Source: CALGFH01 sp036003705 (lineage in GTDB: Bacteria; Actinomycetota; CALGFH01). From it: DNA of 41,860 bases. The position numbers were made by a program, and so were the translations under genes. Positions 8,575 through 16,136 of the stretch are shown here, piece after piece (the stretch's first letter is position 1; each line of letters opens with the position of its first letter). Below the pieces are notes generated by a model. That model made no database searches and had not been told where the DNA came from. It saw nothing but the letters and a program-made list of their open reading frames with translations. The DNA lies in contig DASYSE010000085.1 in NCBI GenBank assembly GCA_036003705.1, positions 1-41,860 of the forward strand. The letters are read 5' to 3'.

Positions 8575-10968
8575 CTAGGGGAACGGCAGCCGGTAGGGCC
8601 AGCCGGCGAACTGCCGGCCGTCCTCGCCCGCGTCCCAGGGCCAGCACTCGATCACGAACTGGCGGCCGGCCTTGTCGACCCGGACGAGGCCGTAGCCCTC
8701 GCGCTTGCGGTCGCGGTCGCCGAGCTCGGAGTTGCGGCCGCGCCGGGCGGCCCGGAAGGCGGCCTTGGTGAGCCGGGGGTTGGCGACGGCCAGGACCCGC
8801 ATGTGGTTGCCGTAGGCGTCGGTGAAGTCGCCGGTGTCGGGGGTTGGGCCGGGGTTGGGCAGGCCGCCGGCCGGCTCGAACCAGCGCTGCCAGGCGGTCC
8901 CGGCGGCCGGGGCGACGAACTGGACCGGCCCGTCGTCGAAGCCGTCGAGGCCGTGCCGGACCAGGCTGGCCAGATGCTGGTCGCCAGAGACCAGCAGCGC
9001 CCCGGCCCGCTTGACCAGCTCCAGGGCGGTCCGGCGGGCCCCGACGGCCGCGTCGGCGTCGGAGTCGAACTGGGCCCGGCCGCGCTCGTCGGTCTGCAGG
9101 CAGCCCCACAGGGTCTGGGAGAAGCAGACCTTGGGGACGCCGGGGTCGGCGCCGGCCCAGGCGGCCAGGAACCGCTGCTGGCGGTCCCCGAGGATGGCCA
9201 GGTCGTAGCGGTTGCCGGCCGGGTCCCGGTTGTCCTTGTCGCCGGTCTTGAACTTGCGGTCCTCGACCAGCGCGAAGCCGACCCCGCCGTAGCGGAAGGC
9301 GCCGTAGTAGACGCCGATGCCCTGGGCCACCGGGGCCGGGTCGTGCGGGTCGGGGTTGTGGCTGGTCTGGATCCGCTGGACCAGGTTGACCCAGGCGGCC
9401 GGGTGGGCGTAGCCGCCGTTGCGGTAGTCGCCGCCGGGAGACGGGGCGCCGGCGTTGCCCCACAGGTTGGGATGGTAGACGTCGTGGTCGTCGACCAGCA
9501 CCACCGTTGGCACCGAGCGGGTCAGGTCGCGGAACGCCCACAGCCACAGGTACCAGCGGTACAGCACGTCCAGGGTCGGCGCGGGGCCCTGCTCCTTGGT
9601 GGTCGGCCGCTGCTCGTAGTACTGGTCGCCGACGGCGGCCAGCAGGTGGGGCCGGCGTCGGCGCAGGTCGTCGACCAGCTGCCGGTAGGGGAAGTACAGG
9701 TTGCGCTCGGTGTACAGGCCGAGCGGCCGCGACCCGGCCATCCCGTCATGGAGGTCGCTGGCCACGTTGAGCGGCCGGTAGCTGTGGATGGTGCAGTCGA
9801 GCACCCCGACCCGCAGCTCGTCGGCATCCACCGGGTCGGCCGCGATCCTCCCCTCGAAGCGCTGCTCCTGCGCGGTGCCAGCCCCCCAGACGACCCGGTA
9901 CTCCCGGTCGGCGCCGCCGTCCCAGCCGGTCAGCCGGAACGCGGCCGCGAACCCCGTCCCGACCGGCGCCACCGGGCCGGCCTCCCATGCCCCACCGGGC
10001 CGGCGCAGCTCCAGCCGCAGCTCGCGCGGGTCGGCATCGCCAACGGGCAGGAGCTGGGCGGTCAGCTTCAGCACCGACCCGTTGAGGGTGTAGAGGGTGC
10101 CGAGGACGGGGCCCTCGGCCCGCTCCGGCCGCTCGGCCACCTTGGGTCCGGCGGTCCCGAGGCCGGCGAACCAGTGCCTGGCGCCACCGTGCTTCTCCCT
10201 CGCCGAGGAGACCAGCGCGAGCCCGCCGGCAAGGGCGGCGCCGGACACGCCGTCCAGCCGGGCGCCGGCCAGCCGGCGGCCATCCTGGCCGGTGGCTTGC
10301 AGGGTCAGCCGGAAGCGCCCGCGACCCTGCGGGCTGATCTCCAGCACCAGCTCGACGTCCTCGTCGGTGGTCCGGGGCCGGGGCTGGCCGGACCGGACGG
10401 TGCCGGGGATGAGGTCGTAGGCGAACTGCCTGGCCTCGTCGGTGTGGTCGCGGAAGCCGACCGCCCCGTCGTGGCCGAAGGTGCACAGGATGCCGCCACC
10501 CTCCCCCGACGCCCCCTGGACGAGGGCTGCCGCCCGATGGTCGAGACGGCCGGCGCCCGTCCCGACCAGGAAGCCGGAGAAGCCCTTCCCGGCGGCCAGG
10601 GTCCCGGTGCGGACCCCGATCCTGGCCGGCTGGTCGCCGGCGACCAGCTCCCTGGTGAGGACGGCGACGGTCCGGGTGCGCATCGGGCCGGTGCCGGCGA
10701 CGCACTCCAGCCGCCCCTGGTGCAGCCGCCAGTCCTGGAGCCGGTTGGCCCAGAAGGCGGGCCCCAGCCAGGTCCTGGTCCGGTCCGTCGGCAGCTCGCC
10801 GACGGCGGCCAGGCCGGCCGGCGGCGCGACCGGCGCGGGTGCGGGTGGCCGTGTCGGCTGGGCCTCACGCCGGGCCCACGGCCAGAGGCGCCAGGTCAGC
10901 AGTCCGGCGACCACGGCCCCGAGACCGGCCTTGACGAAATTGCGACGGTCGATCCGACCGGCACCCAA
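8575..10968 (-). CDS. Tat-exported PhoD-like metallophosphatase with N-terminal beta-sandwich region
   Basis: A 797-residue secreted protein. The N-terminus has a twin-arginine signal (DRRNFVKAGLGAVVAGLLTW). Residues ~65-290 look like a jelly-roll/lectin-type beta sandwich, ~295-385 like an Ig-like strand domain, and ~390-797 form the PhoD-type metallophosphatase with LLAAVGDQYYEQ, VVLVDDHDVYHPNLWGN and VSGDQHLASLVRHG as metal-binding blocks. PhoD enzymes are Ca/Fe phosphodiesterases and monoesterases acting outside the membrane, sometimes on teichoic acids. The start is TTG at 10968, with GGGAGG about 10 bases upstream. It begins 36 bases after the response-regulator gene and may be in its operon. 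Substrate unknown. Confidence 0.82.
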   Translation of the reverse strand: MGAGRIDRRNFVKAGLGAVVAGLLTWRLWPWARREAQPTRPPAPAPVAPPAGLAAVGELPTDRTRTWLGPAFWANRLQDWRLHQGRLECVAGTGPMRTRTVAVLTRELVAGDQPARIGVRTGTLAAGKGFSGFLVGTGAGRLDHRAAALVQGASGEGGGILCTFGHDGAVGFRDHTDEARQFAYDLIPGTVRSGQPRPRTTDEDVELVLEISPQGRGRFRLTLQATGQDGRRLAGARLDGVSGAALAGGLALVSSAREKHGGARHWFAGLGTAGPKVAERPERAEGPVLGTLYTLNGSVLKLTAQLLPVGDADPRELRLELRRPGGAWEAGPVAPVGTGFAAAFRLTGWDGGADREYRVVWGAGTAQEQRFEGRIAADPVDADELRVGVLDCTIHSYRPLNVASDLHDGMAGSRPLGLYTERNLYFPYRQLVDDLRRRRPHLLAAVGDQYYEQRPTTKEQGPAPTLDVLYRWYLWLWAFRDLTRSVPTVVLVDDHDVYHPNLWGNAGAPSPGGDYRNGGYAHPAAWVNLVQRIQTSHNPDPHDPAPVAQGIGVYYGAFRYGGVGFALVEDRKFKTGDKDNRDPAGNRYDLAILGDRQQRFLAAWAGADPGVPKVCFSQTLWGCLQTDERGRAQFDSDADAAVGARRTALELVKRAGALLVSGDQHLASLVRHGLDGFDDGPVQFVAPAAGTAWQRWFEPAGGLPNPGPTPDTGDFTDAYGNHMRVLAVANPRLTKAAFRAARRGRNSELGDRDRKREGYGLVRVDKAGRQFVIECWPWDAGEDGRQFAGWPYRLPFP

Positions 10969-11004
10969 GCGTCGACAACCTCCCGGCTACATGGAAGGCG
11001 CCGG

Positions 11005-11703
11005 CTAGCGGTCCCCGATCGTGACCAGCCCCCGGCGCACGGCCAGCGCGGCCGCCTCGAGCTTGGAGTGTACGCCCAGCTTGACCAGCACGTTCTGCAC
11101 GTGGGTGCGGACGGTGTTGAGCGACAGATAGCAGGCCTCGGCGATGCGCCGGTTGGAATAGCCACGGGCCAGCAGGGCCAGGACCTGGCGCTCCCGGTCC
11201 GACAGGCTGCGCAGCAGCAGCTCGGCGTGATCGTCCCGCGCTGGTGTGGCCTGGGGCCGGCCGGCCGAGGGTGGCCGGGCGGACGCCGCCATCGCGGCCA
11301 GGGTTCCGGTGGAGCCGGTGAAGGCGAGCCGGTGGCCGGCGGCCACCATCCGGATGGCCTGGGCCAGCTCGCGGCCGGAGGCGGCCCGGCTCAGGCCGGC
11401 GGGGCCGCCCGGGTCGGGACGGCCTGCGGCCTGGCGCCGGGCGTCCTCGGCCAGCAGCAGCACCCGGGTTCCCGGCCGGGCCTGGCCGACCAGCCGGAGC
11501 AGCTCGGTGACCCCTGGTCCCGGCATCTGGGTGTCGACCACCAGCACGTCGGGCTGGTGGGCGAGCACCGCCTGCAGCGCCGAGGCGCCGTCGCCGGCCA
11601 GCGCGACCACCTCGAGGTCGTCCTCGGCCGACAGCACCATGCCGAGGCCCTCGACGAACGCGTCGTGGTCGTCGGCCAGCACGACCCGGACCGGTTGCCG
11701 CAT
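11005..11703 (-). CDS. NarL/LuxR-family response regulator with atypical receiver
   Basis: A 232-residue regulator: receiver domain (residues 1-~120) and LuxR-type helix-turn-helix (~165-228, LSDRERQVLALLARGYSNRR and NTVRTHVQNVLVKLGVHSK). The acidic pair (DDHD, 11-14) and the phospho-acceptor (D57 in VLVVDTQM) are present. The conserved switch Thr/Ser is Ala (LLLAED) and the conserved Lys is replaced by Arg (AGLSRAAS), so phosphorylation may be altered. ATG at 11703 follows a GGGAGG ribosome site. It lies 23 bases after the histidine kinase gene, its likely partner. Its HTH is strikingly like that of the regulator at 12736-13407. Confidence 0.87.
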   Translation of the reverse strand: MRQPVRVVLADDHDAFVEGLGMVLSAEDDLEVVALAGDGASALQAVLAHQPDVLVVDTQMPGPGVTELLRLVGQARPGTRVLLLAEDARRQAAGRPDPGGPAGLSRAASGRELAQAIRMVAAGHRLAFTGSTGTLAAMAASARPPSAGRPQATPARDDHAELLLRSLSDRERQVLALLARGYSNRRIAEACYLSLNTVRTHVQNVLVKLGVHSKLEAAALAVRRGLVTIGDR

Positions 11704-11726
11704 TCCCTCCCCCCCGAGCAGCGCGA

Positions 11727-12365
11727 TCAGGTGTTGACGGCCGTGTCCAACGGATCTGGCTCGGTGGCGACCCCGGGCCGCAGCGGCAGGCTGAGCCCGA
11801 CGACGGTGCCGCCACCCTGGCGCTCCGCCACCCATGACCGCCCGCCGGCATCTTCGAGGAACCGGCGGACCACGAACAGCCCGATGCCGTGCCCGCCGAC
11901 GCTGCCCTCGGCGACGCCACGGTCGGCGACGATCACCTCGACCTGGCCGGCCGCCGGGTCGGCACGCACACCGACCTCGACCCCGTCCGGCCCACCATGC
12001 ACGGCCGCGTTGTCGATCAGGTTCTCGACCGCCTGGCGGAGCATGGTGGCGCTGGCCTGGACCTCGACCTGGACGTCGGCCTCGACCCGCACCGCCGCCC
12101 CGCGGGCGACCCCCACCGTCCTGGCCGCCGACCGCACCGCCGCGACCACGTCGACGGCGCTGTCGGAGGGACGGTCGCGACCCGGGTCGCCGAGCAGCTC
12201 GCCGGCCAGGTCGTCGAGGTCGTCGATCTCGCCGAGGAGCAGGTCGATCATGGAGGCCGGGTCGAGCCCCTGGCCGCGGAGCATGGCGATCGCCTCGCCG
12301 ACGACCCGTACCGCCGCCATCCGCCGCCGCAGCTCGTGCGCGAGCATGGCAACATCGCTCGGCAT
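11727..12365 (-). CDS. Small soluble sensor histidine kinase
   Basis: A 212-residue kinase with no membrane helix and no separate sensor domain. The H-box is at the very N-terminus (MLAHELRRRM, His10); the ATPase region has an N-box (VENLIDNAAVHGG) and a G-box (GGHGIGLFVVRRFLEDAGG). ATG at 12365 places the H-box correctly; an upstream start at 12434 would add an unstructured Arg/Pro-rich stretch. It precedes the response regulator at 11005-11703 with a 23-base gap and should phosphorylate it. With no sensor domain, the signal probably comes through a partner protein. It is divergent from the second regulator across a ~370-base promoter region. Confidence 0.83.
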   Translation of the reverse strand: MPSDVAMLAHELRRRMAAVRVVGEAIAMLRGQGLDPASMIDLLLGEIDDLDDLAGELLGDPGRDRPSDSAVDVVAAVRSAARTVGVARGAAVRVEADVQVEVQASATMLRQAVENLIDNAAVHGGPDGVEVGVRADPAAGQVEVIVADRGVAEGSVGGHGIGLFVVRRFLEDAGGRSWVAERQGGGTVVGLSLPLRPGVATEPDPLDTAVNT

Positions 12366-12735
12366 ATCCTGTCGCCTGCCTCCCTGAGCACGCGCGGGCT
12401 TCGGCGTGCATGCCGGCCGACACGCATGAGCCACTGAGTAGTCCCCCTGTCGCTACCTGCGGGCCGCCAACGTACTGCGCAGGGGACAAGCTGCCCATCT
12501 GAAGAACTGACTAGAGATGGTACGGCTGCATGAGCCGCTTCACGATCTGGACAGAACGGGCCGGAAAACTCGGGCGACTCCCGCGATACCCGGCACACCG
12601 TCCCTTCAGGCATTTGCAACGGGGGTCGAGTGTCGTAGTACGACTTACTGCGGCTGTAGTAGGGAGGGAACGAGCGGATCGGCCACAGTAGACAGCAGGA
12701 AGGCTCGCGAGAGCTCCTCGGATGATGGGGACACT
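12366..12735. promoter_or_regulatory. Divergent promoter region between kinase and response-regulator operons
   Basis: About 370 bases without a gene separate the kinase-regulator-phosphatase genes (minus) from the regulator-sat-cysC operon (plus). Its composition is less GC-rich than the flanks. It holds a perfect dyad (listed separately) and a GGGAGGGAACGAG purine stretch near 12660-12673. An open frame runs through it in phase with the plus-strand regulator from 12517, but its residues have no receiver-like character, so I read it as non-coding. I could not fix -35/-10 boxes. Confidence 0.55.
12632..12644. promoter_or_regulatory. Perfect 6+1+6 dyad, candidate operator
   Basis: GTCGTA-G-TACGAC at 12632-12644 is a perfect inverted repeat about 90 bases upstream of the second response-regulator gene, in the divergent promoter region. 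Dyads of this size are typical binding sites for dimeric LuxR/NarL regulators, so autoregulation is a reasonable inference. No experimental support is available from sequence alone. Confidence 0.4.
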
Positions 12736-13407
12736 ATGGCACGGGTGGTGCTGGCAGATTCGCAGCCGCTGTTCAACGAAGCGCTGGAGGCACTGTTCTC
12801 CCGCGACGACGCGCATCAGGTGATCGGCCGCTGCTCGTCGGCCGACGACGCCTTCACCGTCGTCTCCACCCTCCGCCCCGACCTGGTGCTGGTCGACGCC
12901 GCCCTCGGCCTGGAAGGCTCGCCGAACCTGGTCGTGCGCATGCTCGAGGCCTCCCCCGGGGCGCGGATGATCGTGCTCGGCGACGACCACGACGCCGACC
13001 TGCTGCTGGCCGCCATCCGCGCCGGCGCCGCCGGCGTCGTCGGCAAGACCTACGGCGCCAGCACGGTGCTGCGGGTGGCCGGGGCGGTGCTGGACGGCGA
13101 GGGGGCCGTCCCCCGGAGCATGCTGCTCGAGCTGGCCAGGCGCATGGCCTCCAAGGACCGGGCGGCCGACTCGCCGCTGTCGCGCCTCTCCCCCCGCGAG
13201 CGTCAGGTGCTCGCCCTGCTCAGCCGGGGCTGGGACAACGCCCGCATCGGCCGTGACCTGTTCATCAGCCAGCACACCGTCCGCACCCACATCCAGAACA
13301 TTCTGGAGAAGCTGGGGATGCACTCCAAGCTCGAGGCCGCCACCTACGCGATGCAGCGATCGATGGAGCTGGAGCTGATCCCCGGCGGCGTCGGGTCGGA
13401 CCACTAG
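12736..13407 (+). CDS. NarL/LuxR-family response regulator heading the PAPS operon
   Basis: A 223-residue regulator: receiver (1-~120) and LuxR HTH (~150-215, LSPRERQVLALLSRGWDNAR and HTVRTHIQNILEKLGMHSK). The phospho-acceptor is D54 (DLVLVDAALG) and the conserved Lys is kept (GVVGKTYG), but only one acid remains in the N-terminal metal-binding pair (LADSQPLF) and the switch Thr/Ser is Gly (VLGDDHD). ATG at 12736 starts at the first beta strand. It ends 29 bases before sat, so it probably controls sulfate activation. The HTH is nearly the same as in the regulator at 11005-11703, pointing to paralogues that may share sites. Confidence 0.87.
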   Translation: MARVVLADSQPLFNEALEALFSRDDAHQVIGRCSSADDAFTVVSTLRPDLVLVDAALGLEGSPNLVVRMLEASPGARMIVLGDDHDADLLLAAIRAGAAGVVGKTYGASTVLRVAGAVLDGEGAVPRSMLLELARRMASKDRAADSPLSRLSPRERQVLALLSRGWDNARIGRDLFISQHTVRTHIQNILEKLGMHSKLEAATYAMQRSMELELIPGGVGSDH

Positions 13408-13436
13408 TCTCGTCGACCCAATAAGGAGCCAGCACT

Positions 13437-14603
13437 GTGACGATCAGCGAGCGGATGGTGACCGGACCGCGCGGCGGCCCGCCGCACGGTGGGCAGCTGG
13501 TCGACCGGCGCCTTGACGCCGACGAGGCGGCCGACCTGGCGTCGAGCCGGCTGCCTTCCCTGCCGCTGACCGCCGCCGAGGCGGCCGACCTGCGAGCGCT
13601 CGCCACCGGCGCCTACAGCCCGCTCACCGGCTTCCTGGGCGCCAAGGAGCACCAGTCGGTCACCGAGTCGATGCGTCTGCCCGACGGCACCCTGTGGCCG
13701 ATCCCGGTCTGCCTTGGCGTCCCCGACGGCCTCCGGGTCGACTCGGGCCGCCTGGCGCTCCGGGGGGAGCGGGGCGAGCTGCTGGGCCTGCTGGAGGTCG
13801 AGGAGGTCTTCGAGCGCGACCGCGACGGCGAGGCCGAGCTGGTCTACGGCACCACCGACCCGGCCCACCCCGGCGTCGCCCGCGTCCTCAGCTCGCCCTC
13901 CCGCGCCGTCGCCGGCCCAATCCAGGCGGTGGTCGAGCCGCTGGACGGGCCGGTGGGCGCCCGCGCCCTTGAGCCGCTGGAGACACGGGCCGCGTTCCAG
14001 GCCAGGGGCTGGCGCACGGTGGTCGGCTTCCAGACCCGCAACCCGGTCCACCGGGCCCACGAGTACCTGATGAAGTGCGCCCTGGAGATGGTCGACGGGC
14101 TGCTGCTGCACCCGCTGGTCGGCCCGACCAAGGAGGGCGACGTGCCCGCCGAGGTCCGCATGCGGGCCTATGAGGCGGTGCTCGGCTACTTCCCACCCGA
14201 GCGGGTGCTGCTGGCGGCCCTGGTCGCCCCCATGCGCTACGCCGGCCCTCGCGAGGCGGTGCTGCACGCACTGGTGCGCAAGAACTACGGCTGCACCCAT
14301 TTCATCGTCGGGCGCGACCACGCCGGCGTCGGCAGCTACTACGGCACCTTCGAGGCCCAGGAGCTGATCGCCTCGCTGCCCTCCGACGACCTGGGCATCA
14401 CCCCGCTCCGCTTCGACAACGCCTTCTACTGCCGGCGCTGCCTGGCCATGGCCACCGGCAAGACCTGCCCGCACCCCGCCCAGGACCACGTCGCCCTGTC
14501 CGGCACCCAGGTGCGGTCGATGCTGGCCGCCGGCCAGCTGCCCCCGTCCGAATTCTCCAGGGCCGAGGTCGCCGAGCTGCTGATCGAGGCCTACCGTTCC
14601 TGA
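13437..14603 (+). CDS. sat: ATP sulfurylase (sulfate adenylyltransferase), Sat type
   Basis: A 388-residue homo-oligomer-type ATP sulfurylase: sulfate + ATP gives APS + PPi. The PUA-like N-terminal domain is followed by the catalytic domain with QTRNPVHRAHE (199-209) and GRDHAGVG (292-299), both nucleotide/sulfate-binding blocks; a C-terminal cysteine cluster (FYCRRCLAM and KTCPH) matches the bacterial Sat zinc site. GTG at 13437 has an AAGGAG ribosome site at 13423-13428. Most actinobacteria use CysD/CysN, so a Sat/CysC pair here suggests a dedicated PAPS supply, separate from sulfate assimilation. No PAPS reductase is seen nearby. Confidence 0.94.
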   Translation: MTISERMVTGPRGGPPHGGQLVDRRLDADEAADLASSRLPSLPLTAAEAADLRALATGAYSPLTGFLGAKEHQSVTESMRLPDGTLWPIPVCLGVPDGLRVDSGRLALRGERGELLGLLEVEEVFERDRDGEAELVYGTTDPAHPGVARVLSSPSRAVAGPIQAVVEPLDGPVGARALEPLETRAAFQARGWRTVVGFQTRNPVHRAHEYLMKCALEMVDGLLLHPLVGPTKEGDVPAEVRMRAYEAVLGYFPPERVLLAALVAPMRYAGPREAVLHALVRKNYGCTHFIVGRDHAGVGSYYGTFEAQELIASLPSDDLGITPLRFDNAFYCRRCLAMATGKTCPHPAQDHVALSGTQVRSMLAAGQLPPSEFSRAEVAELLIEAYRS

Positions 14604-14661
14604 ACCCCTGTCCCAACCACCCGGTCCACCCTCCACCACCATCGGAAAGGCACAGCGTCCA

Positions 14662-15207
14662 ATGACCAACGACACCGGCTTCGTGCTCTGGCTCACCGGC
14701 CTGTCCGGCGCGGGCAAGTCGACCGTCGCGGCCAAGCTCGCGCCCACCCTGGCCGAGCGCGGCCACCGGGTCGAGCTGCTCGACGGCGACGAGGTCCGCA
14801 CCAACCTCTGCCAGGGCCTCGGCTTCAGCCGGGAGGACCGCGACACCAACATCGCCCGCATCGGCTACGTCGCCGGCAAGCTGTCCAAGCACGGCGTTGC
14901 CGTGCTGGTGGCGGCCATCTCCCCCTACCGGGAGGCACGCGACCGGGTGCGGACCGCGGTCGACAGCTTCGTCGAGGTGCACGTGGCCGCGCCCGTCTCG
15001 ACCTGTGCCAAGCGCGACGTCAAGGGCCTGTACGCCAAGGCGCTGTCCGGCGAGATCAAGAACTTCACCGGCATCTCCGACCCCTACGAGCCGCCCCTCG
15101 ACGCCGAGATCGTGCTCCACACCGAGGCCGAGAGCGTCGACGACTCGGTCCACCAGGTGCTCGCCTGGCTGGAGGCCAACCAGCTCACCACCCCCACCGA
15201 CCGCTAG
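14662..15207 (+). CDS. cysC: Adenylylsulfate (APS) kinase
   Basis: A 181-residue APS kinase that phosphorylates APS at the 3'-OH to give PAPS, the sulfate donor for sulfotransferases. The P-loop is GLSGAGKST (13-21), followed by LLDGDEVRTNL, the DRDTNIARIGYVA block and the lid region KALSGEIKNFTGISDPYEPP, all standard for CysC. Full length, ATG start at 14662. It follows sat after 58 bases and precedes the PHP phosphoesterase by four bases. With sat it supplies PAPS to the four sulfotransferases in this window. Confidence 0.95.
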   Translation: MTNDTGFVLWLTGLSGAGKSTVAAKLAPTLAERGHRVELLDGDEVRTNLCQGLGFSREDRDTNIARIGYVAGKLSKHGVAVLVAAISPYREARDRVRTAVDSFVEVHVAAPVSTCAKRDVKGLYAKALSGEIKNFTGISDPYEPPLDAEIVLHTEAESVDDSVHQVLAWLEANQLTTPTDR

Positions 15208-15211
15208 CACC

Positions 15212-16090
15212 ATGATCAGCGGGAGGGGAGCCGCGCTGGTCGACCTGCACACCCACACCCTGGCCAGCGACGGCAGCGACCGGCCGCGGGAGCTGGTCGA
15301 GGCCGCCGCCGCGGCCGGGGTGGACGTGCTTGCGGTCACCGATCACGACACCGTCGCCTCGGTCGCCGACGCACGGGCGGCCGGTCAGCGTCTCGGGGTC
15401 CGGGTGCTGGCCGGCTGTGAGCTCACCACCTCGGTCGGCGGCCGGGTCGTGCACGTGCTCCTGTACGGGGAGGGGCTGCTGGAGCCGGACCTGGCCGAGG
15501 CGGTCGAGGTGGCCAGGCGCGGCCGGCAGGAGCGCAACCTGGCCATCGGCGAGCGGCTGCGGCGGCTCACCGGGGTCGGCTGCCAGGAGGCGGCCGAGAT
15601 CGCCGGGGCCAGCGCGCTGTCGCGGGCCCATTTCGCCCGGGCGCTGATCGCCCGTGGGGTCGTCGCCGACGTTGCCGAGGCGTTCGACCGCTACCTGTCC
15701 TCGGGCAGGCCGGCCTACGTGCCGGCCCCGAGCGTCCCGGTGACCGACGCGGTCGCCATCGCCGCCAAGGCCGGCGGGGTCGCGGTGCTGGCCCATCCGG
15801 GCCGGCTGGCGCCGCCGGAGCGCGACCGGGTGCTGGCCGAGGCGCTGGAGGCCGGGATCGACGGCGTCGAGGTGTGGCACTCCCAGCACGACGCCGAGCT
15901 GCGCCGCTCGCTGGCCGGCCTGGTCGAGCGCCGCGGCCTGCTCGCCACCGGCGGGTCCGACTACCACGGCCGGCACAAGCCGAGCGTCCGCGTGGGCACC
16001 GGGAGCGACGGCAACGTCGCCGTCCCAGGGGAGCTGCTCGATGTCCTGTTCGACCGATTGAATTGGCCGACTGCGGGCCCGCGTGGGTAG
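15212..16090 (+). CDS. PHP-domain phosphoesterase, candidate PAP (3',5'-bisphosphate) phosphatase
   Basis: A 292-residue TrpH/YciV-type PHP protein. Metal ligands are visible in DLHTHTLASDG (11-21), TDHDT (43-47), LAHPGRL (~190) and GSDYHGRHKPS (~255). Members of this family hydrolyse the 3'-phosphate of 3',5'-bisphosphonucleotides such as pAp (Chromobacterium CV1693) or trim short RNAs (E. coli YciV/RNase AM). ATG at 15212 starts four bases after the cysC stop, so the two are surely co-translated. Sulfotransferases release PAP, which inhibits them; a PAP phosphatase beside sat-cysC makes good sense. The family is certain; the PAP role is inferred from context. Confidence 0.85.
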   Translation: MISGRGAALVDLHTHTLASDGSDRPRELVEAAAAAGVDVLAVTDHDTVASVADARAAGQRLGVRVLAGCELTTSVGGRVVHVLLYGEGLLEPDLAEAVEVARRGRQERNLAIGERLRRLTGVGCQEAAEIAGASALSRAHFARALIARGVVADVAEAFDRYLSSGRPAYVPAPSVPVTDAVAIAAKAGGVAVLAHPGRLAPPERDRVLAEALEAGIDGVEVWHSQHDAELRRSLAGLVERRGLLATGGSDYHGRHKPSVRVGTGSDGNVAVPGELLDVLFDRLNWPTAGPRG

Positions 16091-16136
16091 GCTCCGCGGC
16101 GCACATACCAAGCAGGACAAAAGGGGGGCATCACCC

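Noticed and set aside
8563..12387. Open plus-strand frame of 1274 codons opposite the phosphatase, regulator and kinase genes
   Set aside because: Low-complexity Gly/Ala/Pro/Gln-rich residues with no domain; it crosses three real genes antisense and is a by-product of high GC.
12517..12735. N-terminal extension of the second response regulator
   Set aside because: The extra 73 residues are not receiver-like, and ATG 12736 begins at the first beta strand of the receiver.
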